A DNA stretch of 64,000 nt from Chitinophaga chungangae (GTDB lineage: Bacteria; Bacteroidota; Bacteroidia; Chitinophagales; Chitinophagaceae): the NCBI RefSeq assembly GCF_017742215.1, contig NZ_JAGHKP010000002.1, forward strand, positions 220,957 through 284,956, in the 5' to 3' direction. Made by a program: the position numbers and the translations under genes. Below are positions 46,201-54,638 of this stretch, in pieces; position 1 is the stretch's first letter; the number at the start of each line of letters is the position of its first letter. Under the pieces are notes generated by a model, which did no database searches, was not told the origin of the DNA, and was given only the letters and a program-made list of their open reading frames with translations.

Positions 46201-46497
46201 GGTGCCGGGGTAAAAGCTCAGTTTCATGAGCATCAGCCCCTGTACATTTTTGGTTTCGATGGCCTTCAAACCGTTTACGAACAACAGGATGTTCACATAG
46301 TTCTTCGCAAAAAACGCTTCCATCTGGTTAGGCGTATAACCGCCGAAAGGGTGCGCAATGTACAGCACCGGCAATTCCAGTTTGGGGAAGATGTCTACTT
46401 TCACCTCCCGCACTGCCTTGATGCCGAAGAAAAACAGCCCTGCCACCAGTACGAGTATGGTGATCGGTTTTTCCAGTGCGCTTTTGATAAGTCCCAT
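43255..46497 (-). CDS. RND efflux transporter permease
   Basis: 1080 aa. It is a proton-driven inner-membrane pump of the AcrB/MdtC-like superfamily: two repeats, each with one helix, a large periplasmic part and five helices. TM4 ALAIGILVDESTVTIENIH carries acidic residues used for proton transfer. Motifs MGLIKSALEKPITILVLVAG, LTGLMVVLFLGDLRGALIV, GIIMSVGVSISNAVLLITNA and TSLAMVVGMIPMAIGHGEGG are present. The cytoplasmic loop between the halves contains DSNADGKVSRFE (518-529), a perfect EF-hand calcium-loop pattern, which is unusual for this family. Heavy-metal versus drug export cannot be decided by eye. It starts 12 nt after the TolC gene. Confidence 0.93.
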   Translation of the reverse strand: MGLIKSALEKPITILVLVAGLFFFGIKAVREVKVDIFPKLELPVLYIAHPFGGYTPNQMEAFFAKNYVNILLFVNGLKAIETKNVQGLMLMKLSFYPGTNMSQAAAEVSAFSNRAQAIFPPGSQPPFIVRFDVSTLPVGELVLSSEKRTNNELMDLANVYVRASFTSIPGLVAPPPFGGNIRTVVIKADPEQLRAHQLTPDQLVEALRLNNQVAPSGNVRIGDKNYINTTNTLIRNIKDFENIPLFKGGVQNLYLRDVATVEDGADIAAGYALVNGKRSVYLNVAKSADASTWEVVQNLKKSIPRLQAQLPEDVTLSYEFDQSTYVMNSVKSLVSEGIIGAVLTGLMVVLFLGDLRGALIVIMTIPISIISGVLFLSLFGQTINIMTLSGLALAIGILVDESTVTIENIHQHLDMGKPKALAIWDACKEIAFPKLLILFCILAVFAPAFTMTGIPGSLFLPLALAIGFSMITSYFLSQTFVPVMANWIMKSHKKGHVPPAVSEDDTWDQKKMLVERADSNADGKVSRFEKFRARFMRFIERIMPFRVPIVIAYLVIISGLAVWLLSSIGRDVLPRTNGGQFQIRMKADEGTRMERTEAKTLTALQVIEEVVGKENIAITSAYVGQHPALFSVSPIYLFMAGPHEAVLQVSLNKEKHFELDELKDKIRERMKERAPDIKLSFEPIELTDKILAQGSPTPVEVRISGRNKKMNEEYANKVIEKLRQISYMRDVQLMQSTKYPSINVEVDRARLAQLNIDMTDVTRSLIASTSSSRLTEKNVWVDEKAGLMYSVQVQVPENKMNSIDELAEVPLMKNSARPVLGDVATIKQETTYGENDNLGAMPTLSVTANLSDKDLGAAAEDVKAAIASLGELPRGLTVEPVGMTNTLTETLDNLQNGLLVAVVVIFLMLAANFQSFSVSFVVLTTVPAVILGSLLLLTVTGSTLNLQSYMGIIMSVGVSISNAVLLITNAEHLRRHNGDSVASAKEAAALRLRPILMTSLAMVVGMIPMAIGHGEGGDQVSPLGRAVIGGLAASTVAALIILPLVFAMVQKKASIASVSLNPENKDSKHYIPSLYDHNHQ

Positions 46498-46509
46498 TAT
46501 CTTGTCAGA

Positions 46510-47907
46510 TTAAAATTCATTGATAAATAACCCGAAATTCCCTACTGCCGCGGCTTTCAGCAGCAGCGCCTGCCATACGTTGCTATACGCCACCTCGCGG
46601 TCGGTTTCCGCGCGGTTGAGGGTATAGAGCGCCTGTGTAACGTCTACCAGCGTGCTGAGGCCATTGCGGTACATCACGGTTTTCTGCAGGTAGGCCTGCG
46701 ATGCGCTGCTGATCTGTATGCCGGCTTCCCGGTAATTGTCCAGCGCGTTTTTCATTTTCACGTCCGCCAGCACCATCTGCGCTTTCAGCTGCTGGTCCAC
46801 CACGCTCATTTCATCCTGCAGGGCTTTGGAAATGAAGTTCTGCGCGGTATGCTGCTGTTTTACCCGCAGCGGGCTGGTCAGGTTCCAGGTTACGCCCACG
46901 CCGAGCAGGTAGTTGCTGCGGCTGGGCTTGATGCCTTCCCAGTAATCGTGGGTGTAAGCCGTCTGGTCCTGCGCGTAGGCCGAACTGAAGCCGGAGCCTC
47001 TCGTTTGCATCACGCTGAACAGACTGAAGGCCGGGTAATTGAGCGTTTTGATATATTTCTCCTGCTCTTTGCTAAGCGCGATGCGGTGCTGGTAAAATTG
47101 CAGCAGGGGATGTGTTTCGCCGCGAAAGCTGAGCGTGTCTGTCACTACGGCGGGCAGGCGGGTGAGGAAAAGACTGTCCAGCGTGAAGTCCTGCGGGGTT
47201 ACCGCCATCAGTTGCGCCAGCTGGTTGCTTTGTTCCTGTTCCAGGTCCATGGCGCGGGTGAGCGCGATGCGGGCGTTGGATACTTCGGCGTTGGCCAGTG
47301 AAGAATCCACCCCGGCAATAAGGCCGTTGGCGGCGCGGCGGGTCACTACGGAACGGAAGGTGTCCGCCCTTTCGAGGTTCCGCTGCCAGCTTTGGGTAAG
47401 GCGCTGCGCGGCCAGCAGGTTGAGATAGGCGGCCGCCACTTTCACTTCATGCCGGAACTGCTCCTGCTCCCAGTCCGATTCGTCGCGGCGGGCGGCGCTC
47501 TCGGCCGTTTTCACGCGTTCCTTCATTCTGCCGAAGGCAAAAAATTCCCAGTTGATGTTTGCGAGATAAAGCGCGCCGAATGCGGCGTTCCAGTTCTGTT
47601 CGGGCAAAGGAAGACCAGAGGAGGCCACGCCAAGACCGCCGAATCCATACAAGGGGCCGTTCTGCCCGTTCACTGTACCATAGTCCTGCTGGGCCGAGAT
47701 ATTCAGATTGGGCAGATAATCCCTTTTTACTTGTTGAACGGTCGCCTTGGAGGCATTCACATAGTTAGCTTTGGCCCGAATGGTACCATAATTGTTCAAC
47801 GCCGTTTGCACCGCATCTTTCATGGTCAGCACCTGCGCCTTTACGCTCCAGGTAGTGCTCAGAAGGATAACAGACAATAGCAGACGAACAGCAGAGCGTT
47901 GTGTCAT
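46510..47907 (-). CDS. TolC-family outer-membrane efflux channel
   Basis: 465 aa. It has a signal peptide (LLLSVILLSTTWSVKAQ) and two outer-membrane efflux repeats of long helices with short strands (AVQTALNNYGTIRAKANYV, VAAAYLNLLAAQRLTQSWQR; and LKAQMVLADVKMKNALDNYR, NGLSTLVDVTQALYTLNRAE). It forms the trimeric tunnel through the outer membrane for the adaptor and pump encoded downstream. It starts 34 nt after the sensor kinase stop. Confidence 0.93.
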   Translation of the reverse strand: MTQRSAVRLLLSVILLSTTWSVKAQVLTMKDAVQTALNNYGTIRAKANYVNASKATVQQVKRDYLPNLNISAQQDYGTVNGQNGPLYGFGGLGVASSGLPLPEQNWNAAFGALYLANINWEFFAFGRMKERVKTAESAARRDESDWEQEQFRHEVKVAAAYLNLLAAQRLTQSWQRNLERADTFRSVVTRRAANGLIAGVDSSLANAEVSNARIALTRAMDLEQEQSNQLAQLMAVTPQDFTLDSLFLTRLPAVVTDTLSFRGETHPLLQFYQHRIALSKEQEKYIKTLNYPAFSLFSVMQTRGSGFSSAYAQDQTAYTHDYWEGIKPSRSNYLLGVGVTWNLTSPLRVKQQHTAQNFISKALQDEMSVVDQQLKAQMVLADVKMKNALDNYREAGIQISSASQAYLQKTVMYRNGLSTLVDVTQALYTLNRAETDREVAYSNVWQALLLKAAAVGNFGLFINEF

Positions 47908-47941
47908 CTTTTCTAAATGAGCGATTTAAGCATGGGCAGCT

Positions 47942-49267
47942 TTAAAGCTGAATTTTCTCATGCAAAGAGCGCTCATCATTTTGAAGCAATTTTGAAGAGT
48001 TGTGACCAGCGGTAAATGCGATGGTCACCATGTGTAGGCCGGAAGCAAACTGGTAGCGGATCTTGAAGGAATTGGCGTCGCAGATCTGTTTGACGATCGA
48101 CAAACCGATGCCGGCCGAGTGGTTGCATTGCGTGCCTTTTTTGAAACGCTGGAACATTTCTTCGGGGTTGCCGGTTGGCGGCAGGCCGGTGTTGGTAATA
48201 CGCAGGCAATCCCTGTCCAGCGTTACTTCGATGCGGCCATTGGGAATATTGTGACGGATGGCGTTGCTGATGAGGTTATTCAGCAAAATGTCCACCAGCG
48301 CGGAATGCAGCTTTACATCCACATCGCCGGCGATCTTGTATTCCAGGTGAAGGCCTTTGAGCGTGATGAGATCAGCGAAGCTGCCCATCGCGTCTTTCGT
48401 GTATTTGCTGAGGGATACTTCTTCCAGGGCTTCGTACTCGTTGTTCTCCAGGCGCGAAAGCAGCACCAGCGAACGGTTGATGTGCGTGAGTTTGTCCACC
48501 GAATTCTGCATGTCGGAGATCAGCACGGCCTGTTCGCCCCGGATGTCTGATTCGGAAAGCAGCTCGAGTTTGCTGCGGATGATGGCCAGCGGCGTTTGCA
48601 GTTCATGACTGGCATTTTCTGCGAATTCTTTCAGGGAAATATAATCGTCCACCGCTTTGTCCGTCATTTTTGACACGTAAGTGTTCAGTTCGCTGAACTC
48701 TTTTGTTTTGGTAGCGCGGAGCGTCAGCCTTTTTTTGGCTTTCAGGTTAAAATGCTGGAGTTTTTTGAGGGTGCTGTAAAACGGCGCCAGCACGATGCGG
48801 GAGGCCAGGCGCGCGGTAAGCACCACCAGCGCGATCAGGATGATGAGTTTGGACACGATGCTGATGCGCAGGCCCGCGAGTATCTGCTCCGAACGCGTCA
48901 CATAATCGCCGGAGGTGATCTTGTAGTGTTGTTGATGGATGGTATGCCAGCTGGTAACGGTGATCTTGCGGTCGTTGTCTTTCAGATCGGGGTCGTGCGT
49001 AACGTCGCGGTCGGTGATCTCGTAATAATCGGCCGGCTTTGTTTCCGTTACGGGCACTACTTTGATGCGGCAGCCCTGTGTGTATTCACCCGGCTCCTCC
49101 CCTTTGTTCAGCACCTGCGCCACGCGCTGGTTCACGTGTTTGAGCCTTTCCACCGCAGCCTTATCGATCTCGCTTTTGATGCTCATGTACGTGATAAAGC
49201 TGTTGATGGGGATGATCAGGAGCGTAACCCCCAGGAACCACAAAGTGAATCTGTCTACAAGTTTCAT
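47942..49267 (-). CDS. Two-component sensor histidine kinase of the efflux operon
   Basis: 441 aa. Two membrane helices (~10-28 and ~138-158) flank a ~110-residue periplasmic sensor region. It is followed by HisKA with His221 (ENASHELQTPLAII) and HATPase (LLNNLISNAIRHN, SAGIGLSIVKQICDAN). It pairs with the OmpR-type regulator upstream. The sequence around its ATG is repeated 46 nt upstream as a 17-bp direct repeat. It probably senses envelope stress or the pump's substrate; inference only. Confidence 0.9.
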   Translation of the reverse strand: MKLVDRFTLWFLGVTLLIIPINSFITYMSIKSEIDKAAVERLKHVNQRVAQVLNKGEEPGEYTQGCRIKVVPVTETKPADYYEITDRDVTHDPDLKDNDRKITVTSWHTIHQQHYKITSGDYVTRSEQILAGLRISIVSKLIILIALVVLTARLASRIVLAPFYSTLKKLQHFNLKAKKRLTLRATKTKEFSELNTYVSKMTDKAVDDYISLKEFAENASHELQTPLAIIRSKLELLSESDIRGEQAVLISDMQNSVDKLTHINRSLVLLSRLENNEYEALEEVSLSKYTKDAMGSFADLITLKGLHLEYKIAGDVDVKLHSALVDILLNNLISNAIRHNIPNGRIEVTLDRDCLRITNTGLPPTGNPEEMFQRFKKGTQCNHSAGIGLSIVKQICDANSFKIRYQFASGLHMVTIAFTAGHNSSKLLQNDERSLHEKIQL

Positions 49268-49324
49268 CCGATAATAATGATTTATTCAGAGGCCGGATGG
49301 AATTGCATTTCATCCGATAATAAT
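49262..49324. repeat. 17-bp direct repeat around the kinase start
   Basis: TTTCATCCGATAATAAT occurs at 49262-49278 and 49308-49324. The first copy contains the kinase ATG (minus strand). The second gives an out-of-frame ATG 46 nt upstream. Confidence 0.8.
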
Positions 49325-49348
49325 AACTAACCGGCCGGCGGTTTCCGG

Positions 49349-50032
49349 TTATTGTTTAGAGGTATTGAATTTGTAACCCAGTCCGTAGACCGTTCCGATG
49401 TAATCCGTTCCGTTCGCCGCGCTTATTTTCTTCCTGATGTTTTTGACATGCTGGTATACGAAGTCAAAATTAGCGAGATTATCGGTATAATCCCCCCAAA
49501 GGTGCGCCGCAATACTCTGGCGGGACAGCACCCTGTTTTTGTTCACGATGAAATAAAGGAGCAGATCGAACTCCTTGCGGGTCATGTCCAGCAAAATGCC
49601 GTTCACCCGGGCTTCGAGGGTATCTATATCGAGGCTGATCTCGTTGAATGCGATGATGTTGCTGCCGTTGAGCTTTTTGCGGCGGTAAATGGCCCGAAGC
49701 CGCGCGTGCAGCTCGGGCAGGTGGAAGGGTTTGGTAAGATAGTCGTCTGCCCCTTCTTCCAGCCCTATCACCTTGTCGTCCAGGGAGTTTTTGGCGGAAA
49801 GAATAAGGGTGCTGCTCTGGATGCGCTCCATGCGCATGAACGAAAGGATGTCCAGCCCATTGCCGTCCGGCAGCATAATGTCCAGCAGCACACAGTCGTA
49901 CTGGAAAGAAACCAGCCGGTCCTGCGCATCGCGGATGTTGTAGCTCACCTCGCAGATGTAGCCTTCTCTCGCCAGGAATTCGGAGATACTGCTGGCGAGC
50001 TCCACGTTGTCTTCTATCAGCAACACTTTCAT
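49349..50032 (-). CDS. OmpR/PhoB-type response regulator of the efflux operon
   Basis: 227 aa from the Met at 50032 (MKVLLIEDNVELASSI), the normal start for the family; the frame is open 28 codons further without support. Receiver: IEDN, Asp51 (CVLLDIMLPDGNG), Lys in LTKPFHL. Winged-helix domain: LDMTRKEFDLLLYFIVN, NLANFDFVYQHVKNIRKK, TVYGLGYKF. It is the first gene of the string regulator-kinase-TolC-RND-adaptor and so probably controls the pump and itself. Confidence 0.93.
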   Translation of the reverse strand: MKVLLIEDNVELASSISEFLAREGYICEVSYNIRDAQDRLVSFQYDCVLLDIMLPDGNGLDILSFMRMERIQSSTLILSAKNSLDDKVIGLEEGADDYLTKPFHLPELHARLRAIYRRKKLNGSNIIAFNEISLDIDTLEARVNGILLDMTRKEFDLLLYFIVNKNRVLSRQSIAAHLWGDYTDNLANFDFVYQHVKNIRKKISAANGTDYIGTVYGLGYKFNTSKQ

Positions 50033-50190
50033 ATCACGATGCAAATTACGCAGAAATCTGAAGCAATCTTGAAGCGACTGAACCCTTTTGCCATTTTCGG
50101 CGTTATAGAAAAACAAATTAACTGATTGAGTTACAGTCGTTACAGATTCTGGCAGGTGATTTGCATGGTAACGGCCGTAAACCTATAAAT

Positions 50191-51105
50191 ATGAAACCAT
50201 ATTCTGTTGCAATCCTCTTTTCCCTGGTGCTTTTCGCCGCTTGTGCCGGCCCTTCTTCCGAGAAGAAGGCGGAAGACGGCGAAACCACCGATGAACTGTC
50301 CGCCGCCGTGAGCACCATCAGCAATTACGCTACCAGCATCGACGTGAAGGCTTCCAGCGGCAATAAAACGATGGCCTCGCACAACTTTAACAGCGGCGAT
50401 GTTACTTCGGGGGTGATCGGCGTGTTCTCAGACAAAAATACGCCCATCCGCCTGTATATCTATCCCGAAGGCCCGCAACCCGATACTTCCACCGAAACCT
50501 GGTTTTACCTCGATACCGTTACCGTAGCCGTGCAACTGATGCGCGAGATCATTACTTCTCCTTCAGGCGTTACCGAAAACAGCTTTTATTTCGACGGGGA
50601 TACGCTGCTGCAGGCCGAAACCCGCAAGGCGGGCGATCTTGCGTCGCTGGACAGTGCGGAGATCGTGCCTTACGAATCGCCTTTCGGCCGTGAAGATTTC
50701 CGGTTCAGCGCTCAGGAAGTGAACGACCTCGCGCAACGTGCGTCTGTGGCGCTCACCATTTCGCGCCGCGACCTTAGCCCCGGCGCCAACGAAGCCCGCA
50801 AGCAGGGCGCCTCGCATTGGGCCACCGGCAACGAGCCCGGCTGGTCGCTGGCTATTATTCCTTTTAAAAAGATATTGTATACCGGCAATTACGGCGAGCA
50901 GAAAATAGAATTTCCGCCCGCGCAGGCCGAAAAAGGCGACAACGAGGCCACGCTGTTCAGCACCGCTTCCGCGGACGGGCATAAGCTGGAGATCACTTTT
51001 GAAAATAAGGTATGTACAGACGATGCGGGCAAAAAAAGCCCGAGCACGGTAACGCTGAAGCTGGACGGCAAAACGCTCCGCGGCTGCGGCCAGTCGTTGT
51101 TTTAA
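50191..51105 (+). CDS. Lipoprotein with COG3650-like C-terminal domain
   Basis: 304 aa from 50191 (MKPYSVAILFSLVLFAACAG), a clean lipoprotein signal (LFAAC). The first ~200 residues form an unassigned, mostly beta region. The C-terminal ~100 residues (ATGNEPGWSLAIIPFKKI to LDGKTLRGCGQSLF) look like the small domain seen in COG3650-type envelope proteins, where NEPxW starts the domain and LRGCG ends it. It runs opposite to the efflux regulator. Role unknown. Confidence 0.65.
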   Translation: MKPYSVAILFSLVLFAACAGPSSEKKAEDGETTDELSAAVSTISNYATSIDVKASSGNKTMASHNFNSGDVTSGVIGVFSDKNTPIRLYIYPEGPQPDTSTETWFYLDTVTVAVQLMREIITSPSGVTENSFYFDGDTLLQAETRKAGDLASLDSAEIVPYESPFGREDFRFSAQEVNDLAQRASVALTISRRDLSPGANEARKQGASHWATGNEPGWSLAIIPFKKILYTGNYGEQKIEFPPAQAEKGDNEATLFSTASADGHKLEITFENKVCTDDAGKKSPSTVTLKLDGKTLRGCGQSLF

Positions 51106-51155
51106 ACGGATTACAAACGGAAACCACCGTTCCTGAATACACTCCCTGGAAAAAG

Positions 51156-51180
51156 AAAGGCCACCGCGATGGTGGCCTTT
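51156..51180. terminator. Bidirectional terminator
   Basis: Perfect ten-pair stem AAAGGCCACC/GGTGGCCTTT, loop GCGAT, between the convergent COG3650-like and dsbD genes. Confidence 0.85.
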
Positions 51181-51199
51181 CATATTGAAAGTTATGTAA

Positions 51200-53206
51200 T
51201 TACTGCTTTTTCACTTTGTTCCATCCTTCAATGCCGGCTTTCAGCCAATTTGCATATTCGACGATGGAAGGCGTATATCCCACCGGCAGCGTCAGCAGCT
51301 GCTCGTCGTAGGTAATAAGCGCATAAAGCGGCTGGCTTTGGTTGGAGAAGTTCACCGTCTGCATCGTGGCGTATTTGTCGCCGATGGTCACGATATCCTT
51401 CGATTTGCCATTAGGGCCTACATATTTGAACTGTTGGTCTTCGGGCAGTTTTTTACGGTCGTCCGTATAAAGCGAAACGAGGATGTAATTATCCTTGATC
51501 AATGCATGCACTTCCGGGTCCGTCCATACGTTCTCTTCCATGTTACGGCAGTTCACGCAGGCCCAGCCGGTGAAGTCGATCAGGATCGGTTTGTTCTGCT
51601 CTTTGGCCAGCGCCAGCGCTTTTTCGTAATCGTTGATCACGTCTGGTTCCACGGCGCCTTTATTGGCGGCGTCTTTTCCGTACCAGCTGTAACTCAGCGG
51701 GGGCGCAATACCGCTCATCAGTTTGAGACGTGAGTACTTGGTATTGGTAAGACCGGGAATGAGATACAGGGTGAACAGGCCGAAAAGCAGGCCGAACACA
51801 ATCCTTACCGGGGTGAGTTTTTTCACCGGGCTATCGTGCGGAAAGCGGTAAACGCCAAAGATGTACAGCGTAGTGAGGATGCCAATGATGATCCAGATCA
51901 GGAAGAAAGTTTCCCTGTGCAATATCCCCCAGTGCGTTACGAGATCTGCATTGGACAGGAATTTTATGGCCAGCGCCAGCTCTACGAAGCCTAGCACTAC
52001 TTTCACGGAGCCCAGCCAGCCGCCGGATTTCGGCAGGGAACTGAGCCAGCCCGGGAACATGGCGAACAACGCAAAAGGAAGGCCGAGCGATACGCCAAAG
52101 CCCGCCATGCCCGCGGTAAGCAGGATCGGCGCCTGGCCATCCCCGCTAACGGAAGCGCCGGACAGCAGCGAGCCCAACAGCGGGCCCGTGCAGGAAAACG
52201 ACACGATCACGAGCGTAAGCGCCATGAAAAAGATGCCGATCAGGTTGCCCCTGTTGGCTTTGGAATCCGCCTTGCTTGCGAAACTGCTGGGCAGAGTGAT
52301 CTCAAACAAGCCGAAGAAGCTCAGTGCAAACACCACGAAAATGGTGAAGAAGATCAAATTCATCCACACGTTGGTGGAAATGTTGTTGAAGATCGCGGAA
52401 TCCACCAGTCCCACGGCGTGGAAAGGCAGGCTGAACAACACGTATATCAGGAAAATAAAAAAGCCGTACATGCTGGCGTTAAACACGCCTTTTTTCTTGT
52501 CCTGCGCGGATTTGGTGAAGAAAGACACCGTAAGCGGGATCATTGGGAACACACAGGGCGTGAACAGCGCCACCAGTCCGCCTATCAGGCCGAATACGAA
52601 CATCAGCCAGGCATTGCCGTCTCCCAGGATGCCGCCGGCCTTCACGACCGGGTTCTGCATGTCAATGGCGGGGCGCTTCAGCTCGTTCGCCGCGGCGGTA
52701 TTGGTTTTAAACCAGCCCTGTTCGCCGGTAAGATTGCCGGAAGCATCGGCGGAAAAAGTGAACTGCGCGTCTTCCTGGAACACTTCGGCGTTATCGGCGA
52801 TCCAGGCGCTCACCGTTCCGCGGAGGTCCTTCACGGAATCGTTGAAACGGATGGTGGCCAGTATTTCCACGTCGTTCTGATGATATTTCACGCTGGATTC
52901 CAGCAGCGAATCGTAACCTTCCTGCGGCGCGGGGTTTTCGGTCAGCGTCACGATCTTTGCGCGGGTATTGGCAAGACTGTCGAACACAATGCGCGTGTTC
53001 AGTTCATCGTCGCCCATGGCGACAGACAAGATCTTCCAGCCTGCGTCGATCTTCCCGGTAAAATGCAAAGTATATTCTTTCTCCCCCTTCTTCTCCGCTT
53101 TGAATTCCCAGTTCAGGTGCTTAGGGATCGAATCCGCGTCCTGCGCCTGCGCCATGGGGCGGGCCAGCAGGAAAAGCGCGGCCATCAACGTTAAAACATT
53201 CTTCAT
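51200..53206 (-). CDS. dsbD: Thiol:disulfide interchange protein DsbD
   Basis: 668 aa from the Met at 53206 (MKNVLTLMAALFLLARPMAQ), a signal peptide; the earlier Met at 53248 has no support. DsbD carries electrons from cytoplasmic thioredoxin to periplasmic reductases. N-terminal alpha-like domain (~20-190), then an eight-helix DsbD core (GLVALFTPCVFPMIPLTVSF with its Cys, SFSCTGPLLGSLLSG with its Cys), then a thioredoxin domain with WACVNC (Cys550, Cys553). The N-terminal domain lacks the usual cysteine pair, while the separate gene upstream has one (CDDHQC). Confidence 0.92.
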   Translation of the reverse strand: MKNVLTLMAALFLLARPMAQAQDADSIPKHLNWEFKAEKKGEKEYTLHFTGKIDAGWKILSVAMGDDELNTRIVFDSLANTRAKIVTLTENPAPQEGYDSLLESSVKYHQNDVEILATIRFNDSVKDLRGTVSAWIADNAEVFQEDAQFTFSADASGNLTGEQGWFKTNTAAANELKRPAIDMQNPVVKAGGILGDGNAWLMFVFGLIGGLVALFTPCVFPMIPLTVSFFTKSAQDKKKGVFNASMYGFFIFLIYVLFSLPFHAVGLVDSAIFNNISTNVWMNLIFFTIFVVFALSFFGLFEITLPSSFASKADSKANRGNLIGIFFMALTLVIVSFSCTGPLLGSLLSGASVSGDGQAPILLTAGMAGFGVSLGLPFALFAMFPGWLSSLPKSGGWLGSVKVVLGFVELALAIKFLSNADLVTHWGILHRETFFLIWIIIGILTTLYIFGVYRFPHDSPVKKLTPVRIVFGLLFGLFTLYLIPGLTNTKYSRLKLMSGIAPPLSYSWYGKDAANKGAVEPDVINDYEKALALAKEQNKPILIDFTGWACVNCRNMEENVWTDPEVHALIKDNYILVSLYTDDRKKLPEDQQFKYVGPNGKSKDIVTIGDKYATMQTVNFSNQSQPLYALITYDEQLLTLPVGYTPSIVEYANWLKAGIEGWNKVKKQ

Positions 53207-53250
53207 ATGTATGATAGACTTAACAGATTGAGTTAAAGACAAAAGCAAAA

Positions 53251-53280
53251 AACGAGTTCTTTCGGGCGAAAGAACTCGTT
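53251..53280 (-). terminator. Terminator between the DsbD-alpha gene and dsbD
   Basis: Perfect 13-pair stem AACGAGTTCTTTC/GAAAGAACTCGTT, loop GGGC, followed by a T-rich stretch on the minus strand. dsbD is therefore probably read from its own promoter or at reduced level. Confidence 0.8.
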
Positions 53281-53307
53281 CCTGTTATGCTGAAAAAAAT
53301 TCGGTAC

Positions 53308-53757
53308 TTATTTCAGGTCGAAGGCGAAGTTTACTTCCGTTGGCGGCAGGCACTGGTGATCGTCGCACACCATGAATTCCACGGAGCCTTTCACTTTTGT
53401 GGCGGCTTTGCCTTTTACGGTTACCTTTTGCACGAAAGACACAGAGTTTTCGTAATATTTCAGTTCTGAATCGAAGTTTTTGTCGAACGCCTTTTTCATT
53501 TTGCCATTTTCCTGCACTTTGCCCTGTGTGGCTACCAGCGGGTTTTTGGCGAATTTGAAAGACGTGGGGATCGGGCCTTCGCCTGCGTCCTGCGCGTACA
53601 GGTGCCATCCTTTTTCGATCGTAGCGGTGGCTACCAGTTCATAAGTGGTGGCGTTTACTTTTTTAGTGGAAAAGTTCCATTTTACCGGATCTAAGTCCTG
53701 CGCGCCTGCCAGCATGGGCAGAGCGAAGAGGCATAAAGCAACAAGTAATTTTTTCAT
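53308..53757 (-). CDS. Stand-alone DsbD alpha-domain protein
   Basis: 149 aa with a signal peptide (LLVALCLFALPMLAGAQ). The body matches the N-terminal thiol-exchange domain of DsbD: VKWNFSTKKVNATTYELVA, ATIEKGWHLYAQD, VEFMVCDDHQCLPPTEVNF. The last block holds the reactive Cys pair. It sits directly upstream of dsbD, whose own N-terminal domain lacks this Cys pair, so it may supply the missing step; that is inference. Confidence 0.85.
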   Translation of the reverse strand: MKKLLVALCLFALPMLAGAQDLDPVKWNFSTKKVNATTYELVATATIEKGWHLYAQDAGEGPIPTSFKFAKNPLVATQGKVQENGKMKKAFDKNFDSELKYYENSVSFVQKVTVKGKAATKVKGSVEFMVCDDHQCLPPTEVNFAFDLK

Positions 53758-53812
53758 AGCTTCTTTTTTTGCTGGTTGGTTGGTATGTATTTGTTGGTAG
53801 TATGTGTGATGT

Positions 53813-54505
53813 TTAGTTGTTGTTGATCAGGCTCTGGAAGATCAGCTGCCCGTCGCGGTTACCGAGCACGTCGCTGGTAGCTCTTTCCGGGTGCGGCATC
53901 ATTCCGAACACGTTCCTTCCCTGGTTGCAGATGCCGGCGATGTTCCTGATCGCGCCGTTCGGGTTAGCAGAATCAACAATATTGCCAAACTCGTCGCAAT
54001 AACGGAAAAGTACCTGGTTATTTGCAAAAAGCTGGTCCAGCGTAGCGTCGTCTGCGTAATACCTGCCTTCGCCATGCGCCACGGGGATCATCAGCGGGCG
54101 GCCGGTCACTTCTTTGGTGATGGAAGTATGCGTGTTTTCGCTTTTCATGAAAATATTCTTGCAAACGAACTGCTGGTTCTGGTTTTTCAGCAGCGCGCCG
54201 GGCAGCAGGCCGGCTTCGCAAAGTATCTGGAAACCGTTGCAAACACCGATCACGCGGCCGCCTTTATTGGCGAACTCCACCACGCTCTGCATCATGGGGC
54301 TGAACTTGGCGATCGCGCCGCAACGCAGGTAATCGCCGTAAGAAAAGCCGCCGGGCAGCAAAATGCAGTCTTCGGTGGAAAACATGCTCAAATCCTTATC
54401 CTTGTGCCAAAGGTCGATCACATCCTGGTTCAGGTCATTACGCAGCGCGTCGATCATGTCTTGGTCACAGTTAGAACCGGGAAAAGTAACAACTCCGAAT
54501 TTCAT
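53813..54505 (-). CDS. purQ: Phosphoribosylformylglycinamidine synthase subunit PurQ
   Basis: 230 aa. It is the class-I glutaminase subunit that feeds ammonia to PurL in purine synthesis. The nucleophile Cys is in RVIGVCNGFQIL and the His-Glu pair in MMPHPERA. The start MKFGVVTFPGSNCDQD is family-typical. The small-PurL/PurQ/PurS form is implied. Neither partner is in the window; purA (62 kb region) is a later pathway step. A phylum-type promoter lies upstream. Confidence 0.96.
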   Translation of the reverse strand: MKFGVVTFPGSNCDQDMIDALRNDLNQDVIDLWHKDKDLSMFSTEDCILLPGGFSYGDYLRCGAIAKFSPMMQSVVEFANKGGRVIGVCNGFQILCEAGLLPGALLKNQNQQFVCKNIFMKSENTHTSITKEVTGRPLMIPVAHGEGRYYADDATLDQLFANNQVLFRYCDEFGNIVDSANPNGAIRNIAGICNQGRNVFGMMPHPERATSDVLGNRDGQLIFQSLINNN

Positions 54506-54568
54506 TTGTAGTAGTGGTTTTTGGAGGGATCTTATATTAAAACCTCCGTTAATTTATCTGGAAAAGAA

Positions 54569-54598
54569 CAAAATTACTGCGCATTGGCCAAAATACAA
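54569..54598 (-). promoter_or_regulatory. Bacteroidota-type promoter for purQ
   Basis: -7 box TAATTTTG (54569-54576) and TTG at 54596-54598 on the minus strand, spacer 19 nt, 64 nt before the start codon. Confidence 0.55.
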
Positions 54599-54638
54599 TA
54601 ACCGCTCATAGATTTATGATTCCGCTAACACCATAGGC

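Noticed and set aside
43105..46530. 1141-aa plus-strand ORF opposite the RND pump
   Set aside because: It is the antisense shadow of the pump gene: His/Arg-rich composition with no domain, caused by the GC-rich codon pattern of the real gene.
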